In this document: piece after piece, positions 26,526 through 34,670 of the stretch
Numbering within the stretch: the first letter of the stretch is position 1
Layout of the letters: every line of letters starts with the position of its first letter
Source: Rickettsiales bacterium
Lineage (GTDB): Bacteria > Pseudomonadota > Alphaproteobacteria > Rickettsiales > SXRF01
Direction: 5' to 3'
DNA length: 53,344 nucleotides
Assembly: GCA_021299465.1 (NCBI GenBank)
Contig: JAJTHB010000008.1
Location: 1-53,344 of the forward strand
Position numbers and translations under genes: made by a program
Notes under the pieces: model-generated
What the model was told of the DNA's origin: nothing
What the model saw: only the letters and a program-made list of their open reading frames with translations
Databases searched by the model: none

Positions 26526-27641
26526 ATGCTGTGGTTAGATGGCCGCATGTCTGAAACGGCAACAAATAATGTACTTAACCTGTTGCAAGCCCTACACCTG
26601 ATGGGTGTATTGCCGGCGCTTTTTTTGTTATTTTTTTTGCTGGTATTGTTTGCTAAAGGCAATCGCCAGGCGGTTATACCCGCGATATATTTTCTATCGC
26701 TTGCTTGCGGTTTCATACTTCCACTCGCCAGTATTTATCCCCCGCTCAGTCAAAACCTGCTGTTTGCTGGTGTCTTGCTGCTCGGCGAGAGTTTGCTGAT
26801 GGCGGCCAGCTTTTTGCTGGTGATGCAATTTTTGTTAGGTCGAACTCCGCCGCTAATTTACTGGCTGGTTTTTGCCATTCCGTTCGTTGGCGGCAGTGGG
26901 CTCATCTATGCTAGTCTTTTAAGCCCAGAAGCCTGCGCGATTGACGAAGTTTGTAGGGATGTTGGAACTTATAAGGCTCTTTATAATATTTTCAGTGCCG
27001 CGCTGATTTTCTTGCTGCTTGTCTATTATTCATCGCGAGGCAGTGAGGCTGTGCAAAGTGATGAGGATCGCCGCCATAAATACTGGCTGATCATTTCTCT
27101 TATTCTGCTCAATTTATGCGTCCTTGCAATTGACCTTGCGCGCATCGCCGGACGATTGTCGCAGTCGGAAGCTGATATAATCCTGGTGATCTTTAAGCTT
27201 GCCTTTATTTATCTGGTGATTACCTCGCTATTTCGTGTGTTTTACCCGCGTATGGCACAGGAAGTTGTTACTTTTTCCAGCAAGCCGCAGCATGATCCCG
27301 CTCAGGATCAACCGGTTGTCGATATGGTGGTTCGCCTGCTTTCAGACGAAAAGCTTTACCGCGAGATGCGCCTCAACCGCGCTGCATTCGCTGAGAAGGT
27401 AGGTGTCAGCGAGCACCAGCTATCGCGCATCGTGAATCATTATTTCGGTAAATCTGTCGTGGAGCTAATCAACCATCACCGTATCGAGGATGCCAAGCGC
27501 CGCCTGCGCGATGAGCCACAAATACAGATTACGGTGATTGGTTTTGAGGCGGGTTTTAACTCCATTGCCTCCTTCAACCGCGTGTTCAAAGAAAAAGTCG
27601 GCGTTTCTCCCACGCAGTGGCGCGAAGGCGCTGGTGGTTAG
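26526..27641 (+). CDS. Membrane-bound AraC-family regulator
   Basis: The 371-residue protein has about seven hydrophobic segments between residues 26 and 240 followed by a cytoplasmic AraC-type DNA-binding domain at about residues 265-371. The two HTH units read KVGVSEHQLSRIVNHYFGKS and FEAGFNSIASFNRVFKEKVG, ending SPTQWR. This layout suggests a regulator that senses a membrane signal directly. The ATG at 26526 or the ATG at 26547 could be the start; neither has a good ribosome-binding site. Targets are unknown; the secretin group beside it is a natural candidate. Confidence 0.88.
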   Translation: MLWLDGRMSETATNNVLNLLQALHLMGVLPALFLLFFLLVLFAKGNRQAVIPAIYFLSLACGFILPLASIYPPLSQNLLFAGVLLLGESLLMAASFLLVMQFLLGRTPPLIYWLVFAIPFVGGSGLIYASLLSPEACAIDEVCRDVGTYKALYNIFSAALIFLLLVYYSSRGSEAVQSDEDRRHKYWLIISLILLNLCVLAIDLARIAGRLSQSEADIILVIFKLAFIYLVITSLFRVFYPRMAQEVVTFSSKPQHDPAQDQPVVDMVVRLLSDEKLYREMRLNRAAFAEKVGVSEHQLSRIVNHYFGKSVVELINHHRIEDAKRRLRDEPQIQITVIGFEAGFNSIASFNRVFKEKVGVSPTQWREGAGG

Positions 27642-27705
27642 TCCATTTGCATCTCAATGGTCGTTAGGCTAAGATTATTTCCTTTCGCTACCTAAGGGAG
27701 GTTCC

Positions 27706-28038
27706 ATGCAATTGATCCGTCATTATGGTGCACGAATCAAAAACTGGCTGATTTCTGATCGGCATAAGGCCAAAGCAAAGATGGCACGCGAGGAGATCGA
27801 GCGCGCTTTCACTGAGCATCCCAAGGAAACCGGCGAGAGCTATCTTGTGCATTTATGGTTTACTGTGACCATGACCTTGCGGCTGATATTCAGCGCCGTA
27901 GTGCTTTTCATTCACGGCTTTTTGCCATTTCTCTTTGTGCGCACGGCAAGCAGCCAGATGGAGACGATTTACGGCATCATGCGCTCGCGCATTCCAGAAG
28001 CACGGCGTGAGGAGCTCAAGCAGCGCTGGCACGTCTAG
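27706..28038 (+). CDS. DUF6356-like small membrane protein
   Basis: The 110-residue protein has the pattern FTEHPKETGESYLVHLWF followed by two hydrophobic segments (residues 45-70) with FIHGFLPFLFVRTAS. I recall this as the DUF6356 group, found in alphaproteobacteria without known function. A strong AGGGAGG ribosome-binding site precedes the ATG. A 144-bp imperfect inverted repeat begins 2 nt after its stop and ends at the next gene's start. Confidence 0.75.
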   Translation: MQLIRHYGARIKNWLISDRHKAKAKMAREEIERAFTEHPKETGESYLVHLWFTVTMTLRLIFSAVVLFIHGFLPFLFVRTASSQMETIYGIMRSRIPEARREELKQRWHV

Positions 28039-28040
28039 TG

Positions 28041-28184
28041 AGCACCTCAATAAACTCTACTTTCGCTTCAAATCTACTTGCGATGGAGCCTCCCTCGGGC
28101 ATGTCATGTACTCTTTCCGTACACTCATGCCCTCGGACTCCATCGCTTCGCGCTTTCTTGCCAAAGCGAATTTATTGAGGTGCT
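28041..28184 (+). repeat. 144-bp imperfect inverted repeat spanning an RBS
   Basis: Nested arms pair on both sides of a centre near 28115: AGCACCTCAATAAA (28041-28054) with TTTATTGAGGTGCT (28171-28184), GCGATGGAG (28080-28088) with CTCCATCGC (28138-28146), GGGCATG (28097-28103) with CATGCCC (28126-28132), and TGTAC with GTACA around a 7-nt loop. The outer right arm contains GAGGTG, the only ribosome-binding site for the ATG at 28188. Folding would hide it. Confidence 0.82.
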
Positions 28185-28187
28185 ATC

Positions 28188-29483
28188 ATGAGTAAAACGC
28201 ATTCTTTCGACATTGCTATCGTCGGGCTGGGTTTTTCCGGCGCCGCGGTCTTTGCCAAACTCACCGATACTCTGACGCGCCCGGTAAGCATCTGCCTGAT
28301 CGATGCCGGCCGCCTTTCGCCCTGCGGCGTAGCCTATTCCACCACGCGGCCTGAGCACCTGCTGAATGTGCGCGCCTCTCACATGAGCATGGACGCGAAC
28401 AAGCCAGATGATTTTACCAGCTGGCTGGCCGGGCGCTACCAGCCGCATGAATTCGCACCGCGCATGATTTATGGCGACTATCTGAAGCAGCGTTTTAACG
28501 AAGCGATGGCCACGGCGAAAAGCGCGGGCCATCATGTGCAATATTACCATGACGATATTGTTCGCATGGATGAAAGCGGTAACCTAATTGCGGAAAGCGG
28601 CAGAATATTTATGGCAGCGCATACGGTGCTTGCGAATGGGCTGCGTTTCAGCAAACGCTGGGCTGAGGGCGATGTCTGTCAACCCTGGTCGTTCGAGCCA
28701 TCGTTTTTTGCTAACAAAGATGGCGCGGTGGTCATCATCGGTAGCGGCCTTACGGCGGTTGATACTATTTTGAGCCTTCTGGGGTGCCAATTTCGTGGAA
28801 AGATTATCTGTGTATCTCCGCGTGGTCATTTTCCTATGGCCCATAGTGACAGCGCCGCAAAGCCTGATATACCATCTTTTCCTCAGCAGCTCAGGCTATC
28901 GTTGCTTGTGCAAATGATACGCCGGTTTTGCATGGCGCAACCTGTGTGGCAGGATGCGCTCGATGCGCTAAGGCCGCATACGACTGCGCTGTGGCAGCGA
29001 CTGTCCGCGTCTGATCAAAGGCGGGCGCTTACACGCTACCTGCATTGGTGGAACATCCACCGCCACCGAATGGCACCTGAAATCGCGGTGACCTTACAAA
29101 AAGCGCAGTCATCAGGGCAGCTTATCAGAATACGCGGGCGCTTCACCGGCACTGAGCAGGGGCGTGCATTAGTCAGGAAAACGGATGGAGTCCAGTCTAT
29201 TTCGTGCGATGCGGTGATCGATTGTTCGGGCCCGAGCTATGCCACCCCTTTTTCTGTCGATGTGTCCTCACTGATCGCCGGTGGCAACGTCAGGATACAT
29301 GAAAGCGCGGCTGGTTTTGCTGCAAATGAAACTTGTCGCATTAGCACCAAAGGAAGCCCGGAAATCTACGCTATGGGCGCGCTGCTTACTGGCCAGCTTT
29401 TGGAAACCACTGCCGTGCCGGAGCTGCGGAAACAAGCTGCATGGATAGCTGAGGCTATAGTAAACGCTATTCGCCCTGCATGA
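28188..29483 (+). CDS. FAD/NAD(P)-binding oxidoreductase (COG4529-like)
   Basis: The 431-residue protein begins with a Rossmann dinucleotide fold, FDIAIVGLGFSGAAVFAKL, and has LLNVRASHMSMD, the COG4529 signature, followed by a second nucleotide motif AVVIIGSGLTAVDTILSLL near residue 183. CSGP near residue 348 and a C-terminal GALLTGQLLETTAVPELR complete the FAD domain. The substrate is not known. Its start codon lies 3 nt after the large inverted repeat, which may control it. It converges on the next gene with a 17-bp overlap. Confidence 0.85.
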   Translation: MSKTHSFDIAIVGLGFSGAAVFAKLTDTLTRPVSICLIDAGRLSPCGVAYSTTRPEHLLNVRASHMSMDANKPDDFTSWLAGRYQPHEFAPRMIYGDYLKQRFNEAMATAKSAGHHVQYYHDDIVRMDESGNLIAESGRIFMAAHTVLANGLRFSKRWAEGDVCQPWSFEPSFFANKDGAVVIIGSGLTAVDTILSLLGCQFRGKIICVSPRGHFPMAHSDSAAKPDIPSFPQQLRLSLLVQMIRRFCMAQPVWQDALDALRPHTTALWQRLSASDQRRALTRYLHWWNIHRHRMAPEIAVTLQKAQSSGQLIRIRGRFTGTEQGRALVRKTDGVQSISCDAVIDCSGPSYATPFSVDVSSLIAGGNVRIHESAAGFAANETCRISTKGSPEIYAMGALLTGQLLETTAVPELRKQAAWIAEAIVNAIRPA

Positions 29484-30879
29484 TGCGACCCACCAGCTGG
29501 GCAACGGTGGGCACAAAGCCGTTCGCATACCAGGGGTCCTGCTGAAACTTAAAGGCATTGTGGCCGGAGAACATAAGCTCGTTATCGACACCCGCACCAT
29601 GCGCCACATCCTGCAGGGTTTTCTGGATGCAGAAGCTGCGTGGATCTGCTTTTTTGCCGGTAGTGTAATCGTCATGGTCTTTCCAGTTGGAAAAACGGCA
29701 GTGACTGAGGCAGCCCATGCAATCCACCTGATCCTTGTGAATCTGTGCTGCTTTTTCTTTACTGACAAACATCAGCGTGGAGTCTGGGGTTTTCATCGGG
29801 TCGTCATAACCGGCTGCGATCCATTCTTCCGCGCGTGCGCGATCATCGGGCTGGATGTAAACCGGCCTGCCACGCGGGCCAAAGGGGAAGGGATCAGCAA
29901 AGAGGCCTTCCGGCTCAGTGCGATACTCAATCTGGCGTTCACCGCGGCCGCGAAGTTCTTTGATAAAGCTGTTGTTCACAGCTGAGGAATAGAAACCTGT
30001 CGGCGAGAAATTGTTGAGGAATACATCACCTTCCTTGAGGGTCATCAGGCGGCGTTTCCATTCATCAGAAACGGGACTTTCCTTGGTAAGAATCGGCCGC
30101 GTGCCAAACTGGAAAGCAATTGGGCCGATCTCGGGATTATCCAGCCAGTGTTCCCAGTCTTTCAGCCACCATACGCCACCCGCCATGAGTATCGGCGTGT
30201 CATTCAGCCCGTAGCTATTCATCACCTTACGCAGCTCTGCAACGCGCGGGTAGGGATTCTGGGGCTTGGTGGGGTCTTCGGCGTTGGACAGGCCATTATG
30301 CCCGCCCGCAAGCCACGGATCTTCATACACGACGCTACCCAGCCATTTAGGATGTTTGCTGTAGGCGCGCTTCCATAGTGCATTAAATGCGCGGCCAGAG
30401 GAAACGATGGGGTGGGCGTAGACTTCGTAATGAGCGGCGATCTCGGCCAGCTTATAAGGCATGCCCGCACCGCAAGTTACCCCGTGTACAAGGCCTTTCG
30501 CGCCTTCGAGAATGTTGACCAGAATCCTCTCGCATGCGCCCATTTCCCATAGCACGTTGACATGGATACGGCCCTTGCCACCAGATATGTCGTGCGCAAG
30601 CTTTGCTTGGAAGATCCCCCCCTTGCTGCTTTGCTCGATCAGCTCTTCGTGGCGTTCGCGGCGAGTGGTCGCTTTATAAACATAAGGGATAGGTTTGCCG
30701 TCTTTATCAAATGTATCGGCATTAACGCCGGAAAACGTGCCCACGGCACCAGTTGCGGCAAATGCTCCCGCTGTGCGGCCATTGGTGACGGACACACCTT
30801 TGCCACCTTCGACAATGGGTAAAACTTCTCGGCCCGAAATGATGACCGGCTTTAGTTTTTCACGGTTAAATGAAGACAA
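29467..30879 (-). CDS. Nitronate monooxygenase-like flavoprotein
   Basis: The protein has the FMN-binding TIM-barrel signatures of the 2-nitropropane dioxygenase/nitronate monooxygenase group: EVLPIVEGGKGVSVTNG at the N-terminus, GLVHGVTCGAGMP near the catalytic loop and ILMAGGVWWLKDW. A cysteine cluster CMGCLSHCRF near the C-terminus, with another Cys downstream (FCIQK), is unusual. The frame extends upstream to 30987 but that part overlaps the next gene and looks foreign to the family, so I place the start at TTG 30879 (470 residues). The true substrate is unknown; an enoyl-reductase role is also possible. Confidence 0.8.
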   Translation of the reverse strand: MSSFNREKLKPVIISGREVLPIVEGGKGVSVTNGRTAGAFAATGAVGTFSGVNADTFDKDGKPIPYVYKATTRRERHEELIEQSSKGGIFQAKLAHDISGGKGRIHVNVLWEMGACERILVNILEGAKGLVHGVTCGAGMPYKLAEIAAHYEVYAHPIVSSGRAFNALWKRAYSKHPKWLGSVVYEDPWLAGGHNGLSNAEDPTKPQNPYPRVAELRKVMNSYGLNDTPILMAGGVWWLKDWEHWLDNPEIGPIAFQFGTRPILTKESPVSDEWKRRLMTLKEGDVFLNNFSPTGFYSSAVNNSFIKELRGRGERQIEYRTEPEGLFADPFPFGPRGRPVYIQPDDRARAEEWIAAGYDDPMKTPDSTLMFVSKEKAAQIHKDQVDCMGCLSHCRFSNWKDHDDYTTGKKADPRSFCIQKTLQDVAHGAGVDNELMFSGHNAFKFQQDPWYANGFVPTVAQLVGRIMQGE

Positions 30880-30940
30880 GCGAATCTCTGTAACAAAATG
30901 AAATACTCCGTGATTATAGGGTGAAAGTCCTAGAACGCAA

Positions 30941-31684
30941 TCAGGATTCTTTCCAGATTTTTGGCCATAACCACCAGCCCTTGACATGCAACCAGCGACG
31001 AAGCGGAGTTTTGACCACCAGCATCAGGATACCGATCGAGAGTAAGCACCAGATTGCCGGCCATTCATTGTGATTGCTGGTGAGCTGCTGCGCGAGCCAA
31101 GGACCAAGGAAATAATGATAGGTGACCACGCGCCATGAGCCATATAGCAGCGGCAGGGCGAAGGCAGTTAGCAGGTAGCCGGGGAAGCCATCGCTCATCG
31201 GCCTGAAGCCGGAGTGTACGAAGTAATTGCCGATACCATTGGTGGGAACCTCCCATGCAATGTGCCACTCGCCGCTAACCGAGCATAGCCGTTCTGCACA
31301 TAGTGGTCGTGATGGGTCGCACAGTCCGGCCCACTCAAATGGGTAAAGCTGAATAAGGGTGAAAATAGCTCCTGCAAAACATAACCCGTAAACCCATGGC
31401 GCGATACGCCTGCGTACTTCATCCGGCACAAAGTAAAGTGCGACGGCATTAATGAAGAAGGGTTGAAACGTAATATGTAGATAGCCAAAAAGTGTCGCGA
31501 TCTGATTCGAGGGCAGTTCGCAGCGGTCAATCACCGAGTAGGTGTAAGCCTGCAGCACTTCCATCAGCGAGAAATAACCCAGCGCGATCCATAGCGGCGC
31601 AGGTTCTTTCTTCCACGCCGCATAAAGCGTGGTGGCTATACCGGCCGCCGCAAGCACCGTCGATGCTTCGCCACTCCAGCACAT
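30941..31684 (-). CDS. DUF5765-like membrane protein
   Basis: The 247-residue protein starts MCWSGEASTVLAAAGI, which I recall as typical for the DUF5765 group, and has about seven hydrophobic segments. Conserved-looking stretches include FGYLHITFQPFFINA and ICxxE-like cysteines (CDPSRPLC and CSVSGEWHIAWEVPTNG) in an outer loop. Function is not known. It lies between the flavoprotein gene and polA on the same strand; the upstream gap to polA is about 57 bp. Confidence 0.75.
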   Translation of the reverse strand: MCWSGEASTVLAAAGIATTLYAAWKKEPAPLWIALGYFSLMEVLQAYTYSVIDRCELPSNQIATLFGYLHITFQPFFINAVALYFVPDEVRRRIAPWVYGLCFAGAIFTLIQLYPFEWAGLCDPSRPLCAERLCSVSGEWHIAWEVPTNGIGNYFVHSGFRPMSDGFPGYLLTAFALPLLYGSWRVVTYHYFLGPWLAQQLTSNHNEWPAIWCLLSIGILMLVVKTPLRRWLHVKGWWLWPKIWKES

Positions 31685-31741
31685 TATGAGATCTCTTTTT
31701 GCACCCAGGCATATTCACGAAATATCATGCGATGTCCAGCG

Positions 31742-34594
31742 CTAATGCGCCTCACCCCAATGCTTGCCAACGCCGATTTGGGCGGTGAGGGGAATGGAAA
31801 GATTTGCCGCGCCTTCCATCGCCTGCTTAATCAGCTTTTTGGTCGCCTCCAAACCTTCTTCCGGCACTTCAAAGACAAGTTCGTCGTGGACTTGGAGTAG
31901 CAGCTTAAAAGAAGGTGTCTGGGAATGAGGCTCGGGGCTCAGGGAAGCAAGATCATTCTGTCCTGTGATCTCTGAACCCTGATACCTCTCAATTGCAATC
32001 ATCGCCCGCTTGATAATATCCGCGGCGGTGCCTTGCAACGGGGCGTTGATGGCGGCGCGCTCATAAAACTGGCGGCGGGCGGCATTTTTATCATGGATGC
32101 CGGGAAGGTGGCAGCGGCGGCCATAGAGTGTTTCTACATAGCCGTGCGCGCGCGCAAATTCCTTGGTGGTTTCCATGTAATCGCGGATTCCGGGATATTG
32201 GCGGAAATACTGCTCGATGTAGCTTGCGGCTTCGCTCCTGCCGATGCCAAGCCGCATGGCTAGTCCATGCGCTGAGATACCGTAAATGATGCCGAAATTA
32301 ATCATCTTGGCGCTACGGCGAAGATCTCCGGATACTTCAGAAACCGGCACGCCGAACATCTGTGAAGCGGTGATAGCGTGAATATCGTCGCCGTTTCGAA
32401 ACGCCGTTTTCAATACGTCAATGCCGGCGATATGGGCAAGCAGTCGCAGCTCGATCTGAGAATAATCCGCGGACAGCAGAACATGCCCGCTTTCCGCTAC
32501 AAACGCTTCACGAATCTTGCGGCCTTCTTCGCTTCGAATCGGGATATTCTGTAAATTTGGATCGCTGGAGGAGAGGCGGCCCGTAGAGGCGATCGCTTGC
32601 GCGAAACTGGTGTGAACTCGTTTCGTTACCGGATTGATTTGTGCGGCGAGTGCATCGGTATAGGTACCCCTCAGTTTGGAAAGCGAACGCCAATCGATCA
32701 CTTTGCTTGCGATCACATGACCGCTTTCTGCGAGCTCTTCGAGCACTTCATTGTCGGTGGAATAGGCGCCGGTCTTGGCGGATTTCCTTCCGCCCGCCAG
32801 TTGTAATTTATCAAATAAAATTTCACCCAGTTGCTTGGGTGAGCCGACATTAAACTCCGTACCTGCCAGTGCATGGATGTCTTTTTCCAGCACGAACATG
32901 CGCGTCTCAAAATCCTTGGAAAGCTCCGCGAGCCGCGCGGGGTTCACCTTGATACCGCGGCGCTCCATGGCAAATAAAATAGCAACCAGTGGCCGCTCAA
33001 TCGTTTCATAGAGCGTGAGCATCTTCTGTTCGGCCAGCTCGCGCTTGAAACGATTATGGAAACGTAAGGTGATATCGGCATCCTCGGCCGCATATCGTGT
33101 GGCACTTTCGATATCGACCTCGTCGAAAGTTTTGCGCGCCTTACCGGTACCGGTGACTTCGTCGAAGCTGATGGTTTTATAGCCAAGATAGGTCTGCGCC
33201 AGCTCATCCATGCTCTGCCCATGCGCGCCTGCATGCAGGCAGTACGATAGCAGCATGGTATCATCCACCGCACGAATGGCGATGCCGCGGCGCGCCATGA
33301 TATGCATGTCATATTTAATATTGTGCCCAACTTTTAAGACCGACTCGTCTTCGAGAAGTGGCTTTATAAGCTCCAATGCGCGGTGAAGGGGGATTTGATT
33401 AGGTGCCAGTGTTCTGGGGCCAGGGGTCAGGGAAAAAAGATCATTTTGTTGCTTTGCCTGACCCCCGATCCCCAACCCCTGATGCCCGATAGGCACATAA
33501 CAAGCTTCGCCTTCTTCCACACTTAGTGAAAAACCGACCAGCTCAGCGCTCATGCTATCGAGCGATGTGGTTTCCGTATCAAACGCTACGATGCCTTTTT
33601 TCCTCGCACGTGCGATCCACTGGGAAAGAGCGGATTCAGTGGAAAGGGTGGTATAGCGGGCCTCGGGATTGGGGATCGGGGATTCGGGATTTGGGGTTTG
33701 GGTTTTTTCTTCCCGATTCCCTAAAGCCGAACCCCTAATCCCTTCTTTGTTTTGAAGCCTCGAAAGCGCCGCCTTCAGCCCATATTTCTGCATGAACTCG
33801 CCCGCTACCTGAGTATCAAGCGGCGTGCTAGCGAAAGTTTCCAGCGCAGGCAGGCTGGGCACATCATCTTTTAAGCCCACCAGCTCGTAGGAAATGCGCG
33901 CCTGCTGAATGTTGTTTTGGATCGCTTCGCGGCGTTTAGGCTGTTTGATTTCGCCAGCGCGCGAAAGCAGCGTTTCCAGATCGCCATACTGCGTGATGAG
34001 TTCCGCGGCGGTTTTGGGGCCGATGCTTGGCACGCCCGGCACATTATCCGAGCTGTCGCCCATCAGCGCCAGCACGTCGCGAACCTTATCCGGCGCGACG
34101 CCGAATTTTTCCTTCACTTCCGCCTCGCCGATCGGTTTTTGTTTCATTGCGTCATAAAGTGACACACCCTGTGCCACCAGCTGCATCAAGTCTTTGTCGG
34201 AAGAGATAATGACCACGTCCATGCCCTTTGCGCGTGCGTCTTTGGCATAAGTGGCGATGATGTCATCCGCTTCATAATCCGAAAGCTCAATTGCAGGCAG
34301 ACCAAGTGCAATCGTGGCCTCGCGTACGATCGGGAATTGCGGAACCAGATCTTCCGGCGCGGGCGGGCGATGGGCTTTGTATTCTGGATAGATGCGATTG
34401 CGGAATGTCAGCCGCGCGGCATCAAATACCACTGCCATATAGTCGCCGGTATGTTCGCGGCGGAGCTTAACCAGCATATTCACAAAACCGCTGACAGCGC
34501 CGATTGGCGTGCCATCCGGGCTGGTGAGCGGCGGCAGCGCATGGTATGCGCGGAAGATGAAGCCGGAGCCGTCGATGAGGTAAAGGGTTGGCAT
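31742..34594 (-). CDS. polA: DNA polymerase I with three in-frame repeat inserts
   Basis: PolA fills gaps and removes RNA primers in replication and repair. The 950-residue protein has the 5'-3' exonuclease domain (residues 1-280), a 3'-5' exonuclease domain with intact motifs FDTET, GHNIKYD and YAAEDAD, and the polymerase with motif A ADYSQIELR, motif B RRSAKMINFG and motif C QVHDELVFEV. Proofreading should be active. Three loops, at about residues 283-311, 368-394 and 869-893, are encoded by 7-bp-repeat elements. I use the ATG at 34594 (MPTLYLIDGSG), since the upstream frame runs through another repeat element and the divergent gene. Confidence 0.96.
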   Translation of the reverse strand: MPTLYLIDGSGFIFRAYHALPPLTSPDGTPIGAVSGFVNMLVKLRREHTGDYMAVVFDAARLTFRNRIYPEYKAHRPPAPEDLVPQFPIVREATIALGLPAIELSDYEADDIIATYAKDARAKGMDVVIISSDKDLMQLVAQGVSLYDAMKQKPIGEAEVKEKFGVAPDKVRDVLALMGDSSDNVPGVPSIGPKTAAELITQYGDLETLLSRAGEIKQPKRREAIQNNIQQARISYELVGLKDDVPSLPALETFASTPLDTQVAGEFMQKYGLKAALSRLQNKEGIRGSALGNREEKTQTPNPESPIPNPEARYTTLSTESALSQWIARARKKGIVAFDTETTSLDSMSAELVGFSLSVEEGEACYVPIGHQGLGIGGQAKQQNDLFSLTPGPRTLAPNQIPLHRALELIKPLLEDESVLKVGHNIKYDMHIMARRGIAIRAVDDTMLLSYCLHAGAHGQSMDELAQTYLGYKTISFDEVTGTGKARKTFDEVDIESATRYAAEDADITLRFHNRFKRELAEQKMLTLYETIERPLVAILFAMERRGIKVNPARLAELSKDFETRMFVLEKDIHALAGTEFNVGSPKQLGEILFDKLQLAGGRKSAKTGAYSTDNEVLEELAESGHVIASKVIDWRSLSKLRGTYTDALAAQINPVTKRVHTSFAQAIASTGRLSSSDPNLQNIPIRSEEGRKIREAFVAESGHVLLSADYSQIELRLLAHIAGIDVLKTAFRNGDDIHAITASQMFGVPVSEVSGDLRRSAKMINFGIIYGISAHGLAMRLGIGRSEAASYIEQYFRQYPGIRDYMETTKEFARAHGYVETLYGRRCHLPGIHDKNAARRQFYERAAINAPLQGTAADIIKRAMIAIERYQGSEITGQNDLASLSPEPHSQTPSFKLLLQVHDELVFEVPEEGLEATKKLIKQAMEGAANLSIPLTAQIGVGKHWGEAH
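31917..31990. repeat. Heptamer-armed element 3 inside polA
   Basis: On the + strand, four heptamers (such as CTCGGGG and CTCAGGG) are followed by a 25-bp core beginning AAGCAAGATCATTCTGT and then three heptamers of opposite sense (such as CCCTGAT). It is in frame with polA and encodes a loop, around QNDLASLSPEPHSQTPS, directly before motif C. The core matches that of 33413-33491. Confidence 0.82.
33413..33491. repeat. Heptamer-armed element 2 inside polA
   Basis: On the + strand, three heptamers (TCTGGGG, CCAGGGG) precede a 23-bp core with AAAAAGATCATTTTGT, then five heptamers of opposite sense (CCTGACC, CCCGATC). The arms can pair as a hairpin. In polA it encodes QNDLFSLTPGPRTLAP, homologous to the loop made by element 3. 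It falls between GHQ and the family strand that starts HRALELIKPLL. Confidence 0.85.
33664..33746. repeat. Heptamer-armed element 1 inside polA
   Basis: On the + strand, six heptamers (CGGGATT, GGGGATC) precede a short core and five heptamers of opposite sense (CCCGATT, CCCTAAT). It encodes a Pro/Asn/Glu-rich loop, NREEKTQTPNPESPIPNPEA, between the 5'-3' and 3'-5' exonuclease domains. The core differs from that of elements 2 and 3. Confidence 0.82.
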
Positions 34595-34663
34595 GAGTTG
34601 CTGGTTGCTAGTTACTAGTTGCTGGTATATTGCATCTTTCCAGCAACTAGCAACCAGCAACTC
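34595..34663. repeat. Heptamer-armed palindrome between polA and esterase
   Basis: Four heptamers of the type AGTTGCT run from 34596, then a 14-bp core, then three of the opposite type (CAGCAAC). The 19-bp outer arms (34595-34613 and 34645-34663) match perfectly as an inverted repeat. The element occupies nearly the whole 76-bp gap between two divergent starts, so promoters must lie within it or in the genes. Confidence 0.88.
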
Positions 34664-34670
34664 GTATTTT

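Noticed and set aside
30880-30987. Upstream extension of the nitronate monooxygenase-like gene
   Set aside because: The 36 extra residues overlap the membrane-protein gene in another frame and do not resemble the family.
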